From: Bremerella volcania
Lineage (GTDB): Bacteria; Planctomycetota; Planctomycetia; Pirellulales; Pirellulaceae
Length of the DNA: 64,000 bases
Reading direction: 5' to 3'
Assembly: GCF_007748115.1 (NCBI RefSeq)
Contig: NZ_CP036289.1
Span: 2,790,001-2,854,000 of the forward strand
This document shows, piece after piece, positions 57,523 through 64,000 of the stretch (positions are counted from its first letter, which is position 1; every line of letters begins with the position of its first letter). The notes under the pieces were generated by a model that was not told where the DNA came from, did no database searches, and saw nothing but the letters and a program-made list of their open reading frames with translations. The position numbers were made by a program, and so were the translations under genes.

Positions 57523-57605
57523 GGCTCTGTAGAAGACGCAAGTCCACCAAAGAATTGGGTCAGCACCATTAGGCGTAATTCTTTGTGGCGGCTAGAGTCT
57601 GTTTT
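57523..57605. mobile_element. Solo IS end (83 bp), related to the IS5-like element
   Basis: GGCTCTGTAGAAGACGCAAG, then a CCACCAAAGAATTGGGTCAG-like stretch, closely follow the left end of the complete element at 56166, including the TAATTCTTTGTG segment, but the similarity ends after about 83 bases. It is a truncated remnant of a second copy in the same orientation. Confidence 0.7.
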
Positions 57606-57717
57606 CTCGAACAGCGCTGCACTAAATTGCGGCGTGATCATTCAGATGGTAGAACGAGCCTATCCCCTCTCCTCCCCCTTTCGGTCTCTACTACTACCTT
57701 TCAAGAGAGCCTGCCTC

Positions 57718-58812
57718 GTGAACCGTCGTCATTTTCTTCAATGGAGCTTAGCTGTGGGATTGAGTGCGAAAGTCTGCGCAGCGGACCAGCCCAATGGTTG
57801 GGAGGAAGCCGACAAGGTATTGCAACAGGCAACGGCCAGCGGTCAAGTAAAGTCGGCGACGCTGCATGTTTTGCAAAAGGGTAGCGCCGTGACGCGCGCT
57901 TATGGCGCTTCGACGACGAACGATTCCATGTTCCTGCTCGGCTCGATATCGAAGCCGATTTGCGTCACCGCGCTGATGCGACTGTACGATCAAAATGAGT
58001 TTCAACTCAGCGATAAGCTCAGCAAGTACCTGCCGAAGTTCACCGGCGAGGGTAGAGAAAACGTCACGCTGCGTCATGTCTTGACGCACACCTCCGGCCT
58101 GCCAGATCAATTGGCCAACAACGCCGAGCTGCGCCGCAGCCATGCAAAACTTACGAAGTTCGTCGAGCATGCGCAGCAAGCGCCCCTTTCGTTTGCGCCT
58201 GGCACCCGCTACCAATATTCGAGCATGGGCATTCTGCTGGCGACCCACATTGCCGAGAAACTTAGCGGGAAGGATATTCTTTCGCTCGTCGAAGAGACCG
58301 TTTTCAGGCCGCTGAAAATGGAACGCTCGGCCCAAGGGCTCGGGCGGTTCTCGCTCGACGACATGGTACCAGCTCAAACCGAATTCGCCGCGCCGGAAGC
58401 AGGCAGCGGCGATCCAACGGCCAAGAGTTGGGACTGGAACAGTCTCTACTGGCGCAAGCTGGGTGCCCCTTGGGGAACGACCCATTGTTCGGCGCCCGAC
58501 GTGGCGAAGTTCTTGTCGGAGTATCTCTTCGAAAGGGGTACGGTGCTCAAGCCAGAGACCGCCAGACTGGTGCGAACCAATCAAAACCCCGCCGGGCTCA
58601 AGCCACGCGGCATTGGGTTTGACGTTGGCCCTCAGCTTGGGGGCGACGGCTGTTCGGACGAAACGTTCGGCCATACCGGCTCAACCGGAACGCTGGCCTG
58701 GGCCGATCCCGCCACCGAGACGATCTGCGTCGTGCTGACTTCCCTGCCAGCACGCGCGGTAGACCCTCACCCCCGGCAACTGGCCTCGGCGCCGATCGCC
58801 GCGCGAGGTTAA
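57718..58812 (+). CDS. Serine beta-lactamase / penicillin-binding-like esterase
   Basis: A 364-residue exported protein of the class C beta-lactamase fold. The signal peptide starts MNRRHFLQWSLAVGLSAKVC, Tat-like. The catalytic Ser-x-x-Lys is S76-I-S-K79. The second motif is Tyr167-Ser-Ser (usual Y-x-N/S). The third is His319-Thr-Gly in FGHTGSTG. VLTHTSGLPDQ is the typical loop. Such proteins are esterases, D-amino-peptidases or beta-lactamases; the substrate cannot be told from the motifs. The GTG at 57718 is chosen because it begins the signal peptide. An ORF extension upstream overlaps the solo IS end. Confidence 0.85.
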   Translation: MNRRHFLQWSLAVGLSAKVCAADQPNGWEEADKVLQQATASGQVKSATLHVLQKGSAVTRAYGASTTNDSMFLLGSISKPICVTALMRLYDQNEFQLSDKLSKYLPKFTGEGRENVTLRHVLTHTSGLPDQLANNAELRRSHAKLTKFVEHAQQAPLSFAPGTRYQYSSMGILLATHIAEKLSGKDILSLVEETVFRPLKMERSAQGLGRFSLDDMVPAQTEFAAPEAGSGDPTAKSWDWNSLYWRKLGAPWGTTHCSAPDVAKFLSEYLFERGTVLKPETARLVRTNQNPAGLKPRGIGFDVGPQLGGDGCSDETFGHTGSTGTLAWADPATETICVVLTSLPARAVDPHPRQLASAPIAARG

Positions 58813-58948
58813 TCGGTGAAGTGGCGTCACCGGTCGCCAATGTCACCGAGCCGAGCGCTTGAAAAATGGTACAGAGCATTCTGCCAAGCTAGAATGTCGG
58901 CTTGTTCGGTTTCCTTGATAAGAAGCACGTTGTCAGAAGTAGTCTGTC

Positions 58949-61756
58949 GTGAATGTTCATCCTGTTTTCGCTGTCTTTCTCATTCTGCTGTTTGAGCCTT
59001 GGGCAGAAGGGGTTACTTGTGCTGAGACTCCCAGCAGTTGGGCAGAGACTAGCTTGACCACCGTCGCAGCCTCCCCGACTAAGCAGCAGGGATTGGTATT
59101 TCGACAGAAGTTTCGAGATCTTGAGACCTTTGCGGTGGATGTCCGTATTGATGCAACGGCGATGCCCGAAGGTGACCTTCAGTGCATCGCCGGCTTTGCA
59201 ATCGGTCTTGATTCATCAGAGGATGATCCACTGACTCATTCGAAAAGTATTCGATTCGAGTTGAGGGAGGGGGATCGACGCGGGTTTTGGGATATCTGGA
59301 TTGACGGCATCAACGAACCGCGTCGTGAACCGTCGCCCAAGCCTCCTGGTTGGGTTGACAATCGCCAATATCAGAAACCGTGGGAATTCACGCCGCACCC
59401 GGGTGACTACAAGTTACGGGTTTTGTGTTCCCGGGAAGACGATGGATCGCGATTGCGTTTCTACTTCGAGTACTTTGATCGCCCTGTCTATGAGTTTAAA
59501 CTGAAACGGAAACTAAGCCCTGGCCATATTGGATTCTATGCCATAACAGGCGGGAACGAATCTCGTCAGAACACAGCAACCTTCCGCCAACTAACCGTTA
59601 GGGCGGTCGATGACTTAGATTCGTTTACTCAAATATCGGCGCGGGACATCGTGTTGGATGCGCTTGATTTGAACCATCCGGCGTTGAAGCAAGTTGCTGA
59701 AGCCATTCACCGCGGTGATCGAAACCAAGCCGGACAATTGCTGCTGGAACACCTGCGGACTCGTGAGACGCCCTTAGGGCCAGGGTTCAAGCCAGAGTAT
59801 TGCGGCACCAACTATCGAGAAGTTGCCGACGCCGTCCTCGAAGATCGCTACGGCACGCTGGGTCCATTTCATACTTTCTCGAAAACTTACGTTGACGGCG
59901 CAGGCAACACGCAGCATTTTGTCGATGCCGATGGCACGATCCGCTGGGACCTCTGCAGCGGGCACCTCACGCGGCATTTTCACTGGGTATCTTTGGCCAA
60001 GGCATATTCCGAAACCCAAGACAAGCGGTACGCTCAGCGCTTCTCGCGCGAGGTACAAGACTGGGTCGCTCGCGAGCCATTTCTACATCCTCGCAATCCC
60101 GACATTGGCAAACTGAACTGGATGGACGGAACGACGTTCAAGTTGGGCTATCTCAATACGAGCAACATTGGCCGTCGTTGTGAAATGACCTGGTGGCCTG
60201 CCTACGATGAGTTTCGCAAATCGCCAGATTTTTCGGACCAAGCGCACTATCACATGCTTCTGGGTTTCATTCGCCAGTGCCGACTGATTATGAACCCCAG
60301 CAGCTTTGCCGCTCATGATGATGGCGGAGCCCACATCTGTGTCGCCATGTTGCAGACGGCCTTGATGCTTCCCGAGTTCAAAGAGTCAAAGCGTTGGGAG
60401 GAGGAGGCTGTGCGGCGTTGGCAAGAGGTGCTCAAGGTTCAGTTCCACGAAGATGGGAGTCATGTCAGCCTCAGCACAGGCTACAATTGGGCTTCGCTCA
60501 TGGCGATGGAGAACATGATTGCTCTGTACCGTCGCGTGGGGCGAGAAGTTCCGCAGCAATTTCTGGACACCCTCGAACTCGCGTACCGACATCCCATCGC
60601 GCTTTCCCGACCGAACCAGGGTCAGATTGATCTGAATGACAGTTCTTGGGGCATGATCGATGATCACATGAGCCGCGCTTACAAGCTCTTTCCGCATCGG
60701 AACGACTTTTTGTGGATGGCGACGAAAGGAGAAGAAGGGAACGCACCTGATTATCGCTCTATCTATTTTCCAAACGCCGGCCACTTCGTGATGAGGACCG
60801 GTTGGGGCCCCAACCATCGCTATCTTTTCATGGATGCAGGCCCCGTCGGTGCTAGTCACGGCAAAGAGGATAAGCTCAACATCTATGTCGACTACGGCGG
60901 ACAACAGCTTCTTGCCAGCGGCGGACGCGGCTCCTACTCAGGCGGCCCCTTCGCAGCCTATACAGGATCGACTCGGGGCTACAACACCATACTTGTCGAT
61001 GGAGGCGTCCAAGCTCGAACCTACCCGAGATATGAGATCGACGGACATGTTCCCGAGCAACGGCGTTGGATGACGACCGAGCGTTACGACTACGCCGAAG
61101 GGTTTCATTCCCATGGCTGGTTTCCGCCGGGTCAACATGTGGAAGGAAAGCAAACCCGGCAGGTAATCTTCATCAAGGGAGCCAAGCCGCCTGAGACTTC
61201 GTACTGGGTTGTGTTCGATACAGTCCAGCCAGCCGATCAGAAAGAGCATCAGTACGAGGCGCTGTTTCATAGCCGACGAAACCACGCCAGCCTAGTAGAC
61301 GAAGTGTCAAAGATTGTTCAGTGCTGGGATGCCGGTGCAGCGCTCCGCGTCATGCCCGTGGTCACAGAGGGACTTGATGTTGAACTCATTCATGGTCAGA
61401 CCGAGCCCCACATTCAAGGCTGGCATGTCGTCGGAGAAGCTCACGCGCCGATGTGGACTCCGACTTTCAAATGGAAAGCAACCGGCACTACGACACGTGC
61501 ATGGGTACTGGTGCCGGCCGGCCCCGATCAGCGGTGGTGCGTTGATCGAGTGGAGCTAGTACGAGATGACTCAAACTCCTTGATACTGCGCTGCTTTCGA
61601 CCCGATGGGACGAGCGATCTTGTTTATCGCCGCTCCTTAGACGATCTTGAGGCAGGCAAATTCGAGGAGATTGAATTGTTGGGCGACGTTGGAGCGGTTT
61701 CACTCGATATCGATAGTGACATTATCGATCGATTTACGGTACCGGCACCACAGTGA
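58949..61756 (+). CDS. Heparinase II/III-like polysaccharide lyase
   Basis: A 935-residue secreted protein with a signal peptide (AVFLILLFEPWAEGV). Residues about 35-220 are a beta-sandwich (lectin-like) region. The helical toroid follows at about 225-590 (LNHPALKQVAEAIHRGD, HDDGGAHICVAMLQTALMLP, FHEDGSHVSLSTGYNWASLM), then the beta-sandwich domain (YFPNAGHFVMRTGWGPNHRY, VGASHGKEDKLNIYVDYGG, GSTRGYNTILVDGG). The family motif near residue 636 usually reads H-x-H-x-D and here reads H-G-K-E-D, and a later His-Asn is Tyr-Asn, so the catalytic residues may differ. It should act on an acidic polysaccharide outside the cell. The start is a GTG at 58949. Confidence 0.8.
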   Translation: MNVHPVFAVFLILLFEPWAEGVTCAETPSSWAETSLTTVAASPTKQQGLVFRQKFRDLETFAVDVRIDATAMPEGDLQCIAGFAIGLDSSEDDPLTHSKSIRFELREGDRRGFWDIWIDGINEPRREPSPKPPGWVDNRQYQKPWEFTPHPGDYKLRVLCSREDDGSRLRFYFEYFDRPVYEFKLKRKLSPGHIGFYAITGGNESRQNTATFRQLTVRAVDDLDSFTQISARDIVLDALDLNHPALKQVAEAIHRGDRNQAGQLLLEHLRTRETPLGPGFKPEYCGTNYREVADAVLEDRYGTLGPFHTFSKTYVDGAGNTQHFVDADGTIRWDLCSGHLTRHFHWVSLAKAYSETQDKRYAQRFSREVQDWVAREPFLHPRNPDIGKLNWMDGTTFKLGYLNTSNIGRRCEMTWWPAYDEFRKSPDFSDQAHYHMLLGFIRQCRLIMNPSSFAAHDDGGAHICVAMLQTALMLPEFKESKRWEEEAVRRWQEVLKVQFHEDGSHVSLSTGYNWASLMAMENMIALYRRVGREVPQQFLDTLELAYRHPIALSRPNQGQIDLNDSSWGMIDDHMSRAYKLFPHRNDFLWMATKGEEGNAPDYRSIYFPNAGHFVMRTGWGPNHRYLFMDAGPVGASHGKEDKLNIYVDYGGQQLLASGGRGSYSGGPFAAYTGSTRGYNTILVDGGVQARTYPRYEIDGHVPEQRRWMTTERYDYAEGFHSHGWFPPGQHVEGKQTRQVIFIKGAKPPETSYWVVFDTVQPADQKEHQYEALFHSRRNHASLVDEVSKIVQCWDAGAALRVMPVVTEGLDVELIHGQTEPHIQGWHVVGEAHAPMWTPTFKWKATGTTTRAWVLVPAGPDQRWCVDRVELVRDDSNSLILRCFRPDGTSDLVYRRSLDDLEAGKFEEIELLGDVGAVSLDIDSDIIDRFTVPAPQ

Positions 61757-62226
61757 TGGGCATTTGCCGTCTTAACGTGCAACTTATTTCTTCGGTTCAA
61801 GTTCTTAGTTGCCTTGAATTTCGGAAACGCTACCTATTGACGTTTCTGTCATCTTGTTATTTAGGAGGGGCGCACTGACGAAGGACAAAAACTCTGGATT
61901 CCACTGGTTTCTCGTTGATTGACAAACAGGTACGCGTTCGACAACAGAGTTTGAACCTCCAAGCCATGCCCGTGCAGACGAGGTCATGGCACCCTGGCGC
62001 GTGGTCGAGTGGCCGGTTGCTGAGTCAGTCGCCCTTCAATCCCAACTCTTCAGCCACGGCCGTTAACGATCGTTCGAGTTGCTGTTCGTATTGCAGCATC
62101 GACTGGCTGAAGGTGGCGTAGTTGCTGTGGTTTGGATTGGTATAGCGAGCTAGGTCAGGCAGAATTCGGCCTAAGCTTCGTGACGATTGATGTTGCCAGT
62201 AATCGTCTCAACCCGGTCTTCCCTTT
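61757..62226. other. Intergenic region with a coding remnant
   Basis: About 470 bases between the heparinase-like gene and the small L,D-transpeptidase-like gene. The minus strand has a coding-like stretch at 62025-62207, listed separately. The rest shows no ORF with coding character and no recognised terminator. Confidence 0.4.
62025..62207 (-). pseudogene. C-terminal gene remnant, unknown family
   Basis: Sixty codons read DDYWQHQSSRSLGRILPDLA, then a hydrophilic helix with a MLQYEQQLERSLTAVAEEL segment, and end in a stop. There is no start codon, and an in-frame TGA precedes the stretch (62208-62210). The composition is that of real protein, unlike the other frames. It is probably the 3' end of a decayed gene whose front part has been replaced by the small L,D-transpeptidase-like gene region. 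I do not recognise the family. Confidence 0.4.
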
Positions 62227-62610
62227 CTAAAACGTGCTTTTCACGATCAGTCGTACGGGCGCGTTTTGTTTGACCCAATCGTGAAACGCACGGGCGTCGC
62301 CTGGGTTCAAGTGAATGCAACCCGCCGAGCACATCATGGGGTATTGGTGCACGTAGACGCCCGTCTTCCATTCGATCGGCCCGACGGCATAGGGCATATC
62401 CACATTGAATTCCGTCGATCGCTTGTTCAGGTAACAATCGCTCGCTTTCAGGGTGACGTCCATGTTGTACGACCGATTACCGCTGGCGGTTACCGGTACC
62501 GTGTGACTGCCGAATTTCAAAAAGCCAAAGGCCGTACTTCCCCAACAGCCTTGGTGAGGAGCCCGCGGACAATTCTTTCGCGCGTTCAACGTGATGTTTG
62601 CACTCGCCAT
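62227..62610 (-). CDS. L,D-transpeptidase-like protein (SxGC motif), no signal peptide
   Basis: A 127-residue protein. The segment VYVHQYPMMCSAGCIHLNPG contains the His and the S-x-G-C-I-x-L core of the YkuD/DUF2778-type L,D-transpeptidase active site. It is far shorter than typical peptidoglycan transpeptidases and lacks a signal peptide, which is more like secreted effector-type domains such as DUF2778. The ATG at 62610 has GGGGGA 8 bases upstream; upstream in-frame starts would add unconvincing sequence. The substrate could be peptidoglycan, but export would need another route. An inverted repeat lies just upstream. Confidence 0.6.
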   Translation of the reverse strand: MASANITLNARKNCPRAPHQGCWGSTAFGFLKFGSHTVPVTASGNRSYNMDVTLKASDCYLNKRSTEFNVDMPYAVGPIEWKTGVYVHQYPMMCSAGCIHLNPGDARAFHDWVKQNAPVRLIVKSTF

Positions 62611-62644
62611 CAATTCATCCCCCAAAATGTGATGCGGAGTCATG

Positions 62645-62662
62645 GATATGCTTACGCATATC
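62645..62662. promoter_or_regulatory. Inverted repeat upstream of the L,D-transpeptidase-like gene
   Basis: GATATGC (62645-62651), TTAC, GCATATC (62656-62662): a perfect 7-bp inverted repeat 35 bases upstream of the minus-strand start at 62610, in an AT-rich patch between two divergent genes. It could be an operator. A further CGCATAT copy at 62676-62682 shares its half-site. Confidence 0.35.
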
Positions 62663-62874
62663 GCAGTTATAATCGCGCATATTAGACATTGGTCTTGGAA
62701 CCAAATCAACAATGATTGCGCACATCTTAGTGCGGACGAGTCGGAAACGTCTCGTTCCGACTGGGTGCCACACCGCGAGGTGAACTTTGTCGAGCAAACC
62801 GCGTCTATTCTCCAAGTGGCTTGCCGCTGGTTGTGGCGAGTGCTTTTAATGGAACTAGGAGAAAGGGGGAACCA

Positions 62875-63729
62875 ATGGGCCTCGATGCGACCGTAATGTG
62901 TAATTGTTTTCGAGACGGCAAGACGACGTCCCCTCCCTTTCCGCGCGATTGGTTGGAGATCGACGAAGAAGGTTACTTGCACCTAAAGCCGGGGCATGAC
63001 TCGGACGACAACTGGCACCAGCTTTACCAGTGGCAACAGGACTGCTGCGCGCACGAGCAGATGGAATACGGGGACGAGCGCATCAGCAACTGGGGAGGTT
63101 ACCGCCAGTTTCAAGAAGCATTGGGTGAAATCGGCTGGGAGTTCTTCCCGGTGCTGCAGGATCAGCTTCCCAATGGCAACGGCGGGCTGATGGATTCCGC
63201 GAAGTGCGCTCAGGCACTGCCTGAGTTGGACCATTTCGTCTCGCAGGGAGTCGTGGGCATCAAGACGGTCCTGGTCGATTCCCGCACCGGCGAAGTTTTG
63301 TGGGAGTACGTCGCGGCCTATGATGGAATCGTGGTCCTGGCCGGCAGCCTGGGATTCGACGCAGGCCTGAGCGAGTTCGAGTTCTTTGCCGTCGCACGCG
63401 AATCCGGCGAAGACTTGTTTCGAGCAACCCATTTCCGGCAGTACCGCCAAGATGGCGAAAAGATCACCGGCGACAGCGATACGATCTGCTGGAAGAACCT
63501 CGATACCGGAGAGATCTACGCGTCCCGCCTGGCCATCGCCGGAAAGGCCATCCCGTGGGAAGATGGCAACTGGACAAACGACCAGGGACAGCATCGGTTT
63601 GAGTACCCGGAAGAGCTACACGTCGAGCAGCGCCCCTGGCCGGTAACCGACTTCGATTTCATCGTGACGGCGCTGCGGAAGATCTTTCAGGCATCGGTCG
63701 AGACGGGTAACCCGGTGCGTTGGTGTTAG
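62875..63729 (+). CDS. MGLDATV-type protein of unknown function
   Basis: A 284-residue soluble protein that starts MGLDATVMCNCFRDGKTTSP and has DDNWHQLYQWQQDCCAHEQM and a C-terminal WPVTDFDFIVTALRKIFQAS. Proteins with this beginning occur in planctomycetes and myxobacteria, sometimes in multiple copies, and resemble immunity-type proteins in composition, but their function is not known to me. The ATG at 62875 has AGGGGGA 4 bases upstream. It is divergent from the L,D-transpeptidase-like gene across an AT-rich 264-base gap. Confidence 0.7.
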   Translation: MGLDATVMCNCFRDGKTTSPPFPRDWLEIDEEGYLHLKPGHDSDDNWHQLYQWQQDCCAHEQMEYGDERISNWGGYRQFQEALGEIGWEFFPVLQDQLPNGNGGLMDSAKCAQALPELDHFVSQGVVGIKTVLVDSRTGEVLWEYVAAYDGIVVLAGSLGFDAGLSEFEFFAVARESGEDLFRATHFRQYRQDGEKITGDSDTICWKNLDTGEIYASRLAIAGKAIPWEDGNWTNDQGQHRFEYPEELHVEQRPWPVTDFDFIVTALRKIFQASVETGNPVRWC

Positions 63730-63808
63730 CGTGAGGCCGCGGCCTCTAGCGACCGGTTGGGTGGCACGCAGAGTTATCACCGGTCAAAAGTGCTATGCAG
63801 CCACATCC

Positions 63809-63859
63809 GAAGCCCTGAAAGGGCGGCAGATAATCGCCAGGGGCGAGAGCCCTGGTAGG
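63809..63859. repeat. Planctomycete-type palindromic repeat, copy 2
   Basis: This unit is closely similar to the one at 56055-56106: the order GAAGCCC, AAAGGGCGGCAGATAAT, CGCCAGGGGCGAGAGCCCTGG is kept with a few changes. It lies between the MGLDATV-type gene and the partial phosphatase gene. Both ends are convergent gene ends, so it may help stop transcription. Confidence 0.6.
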
Positions 63860-63897
63860 AAAGCTGCCCCTCGCTCTCTTGGCTCTGCAAAACCCAA

Positions 63898-64000
63898 TTA
63901 AGATTCTCTTTGAAGCACGACAATGGTTATGTCGTCATAGAGTTCAGCACCGGCACGGAACTTGTTTATGTCCGATAAAATTCCCTCGCAAATGCTTTGG
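63898..64000 (-). CDS. SpoIIE/PP2C-type phosphatase, C-terminal end only
   Basis: The minus strand from the window edge reads 33 codons and a stop: QSICEGILSDINKFRAGAEL, then YDDITIVVLQ, RES. The end, with a DDITIVVL strand, is the usual C-terminus of PP2C/SpoIIE-type serine phosphatases, where the Asp pair binds metal. The gene continues past the right edge. It is the second such phosphatase in the window after the one at 54062. Confidence 0.6.
   Translation of the reverse strand, partial: QSICEGILSDINKFRAGAELYDDITIVVLQRES

Overview
The window looks like chromosomal DNA of a planctomycete, most probably the Pirellulaceae (Blastopirellula/Bremerella/Rhodopirellula-like). This is inferred from the gene families, not from any marker gene. 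It carries several families strongly associated with Planctomycetota: a prepilin-like DUF1559 protein with a small lipoprotein partner, DUF1552 plus DUF1592-type proteins, a large cytochrome c/DUF6797 protein, a DUF1549/DUF1553 cytochrome protein followed by DUF1501, and dispersed GC-rich intergenic palindromes. The DNA is moderately GC-rich, which gives many long antisense shadow ORFs. No rRNA, tRNA or CRISPR array was seen.

Layout. 1-4.6 kb: a membrane protein cut by the left edge, an HTH-receiver regulator, a bidirectional terminator and the DUF1559/lipoprotein pair. 4.6-14 kb: housekeeping genes (MoaC, polyprenyl diphosphate synthase, NrdR, endonuclease IV) mixed with an esterase, a ParE-type toxin-antitoxin pair, a PH-domain membrane protein, an ATP-grasp protein and a Nudix/SUFU/GYF cluster. 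14.2-16.8 kb: a three-gene minus-strand unit of a DUF3990 (ADP-ribosyltransferase-like) protein, a small protein and a membrane protein. 17.2-24.5 kb: the DUF6797 cytochrome protein, converging on the DUF1592-DUF1552 operon. 25-30.2 kb: a tripartite export operon (ABC exporter, HlyD-type adaptor, TolC-type outer-membrane lipoprotein) whose ATPase lacks several canonical catalytic residues. 30.4-36.7 kb: a PhyH dioxygenase, a Gfo/Idh/MocA oxidoreductase and the DUF1549/1553-DUF1501 pair. 36.7-41.7 kb: an SPFH/band-7 protein divergent from a sigma-54 activator, and a large lipoprotein.

41.8-44.2 kb holds a translationally coupled glutamine synthetase-like gene and amidohydrolase, the two halves of fungal/plant FluG. 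44.6-46.7 kb is a putative nuclease-like gene cut by a complete 1259-bp ISAs1-family element; the 10-bp target duplication and the terminal repeats are readable. 46.9-56 kb: an FAD oxidoreductase with EF-hand-like tail, aconitase, an AAA+ ATPase and a SpoIIE-type phosphatase with sensor and HAMP regions. 56.2-57.6 kb: a 980-bp IS5-like element, an AT-rich patch with a small ORF, and an 83-bp solo end of a related IS. 57.7-64 kb: a serine beta-lactamase-fold protein, a heparinase II/III-like protein, a small L,D-transpeptidase-like protein, a MGLDATV-type protein of unknown function, and the C-terminus of a second SpoIIE-type phosphatase.

The best candidates for something not yet described are the DUF3990/small protein/membrane protein unit, the exporter with a degenerate ATPase, and the sigma-54 activator with a pseudo-receiver and a perfect 16-bp inverted repeat in its leader. 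Gene functions are assigned from motifs read in the translations; no database search was possible.
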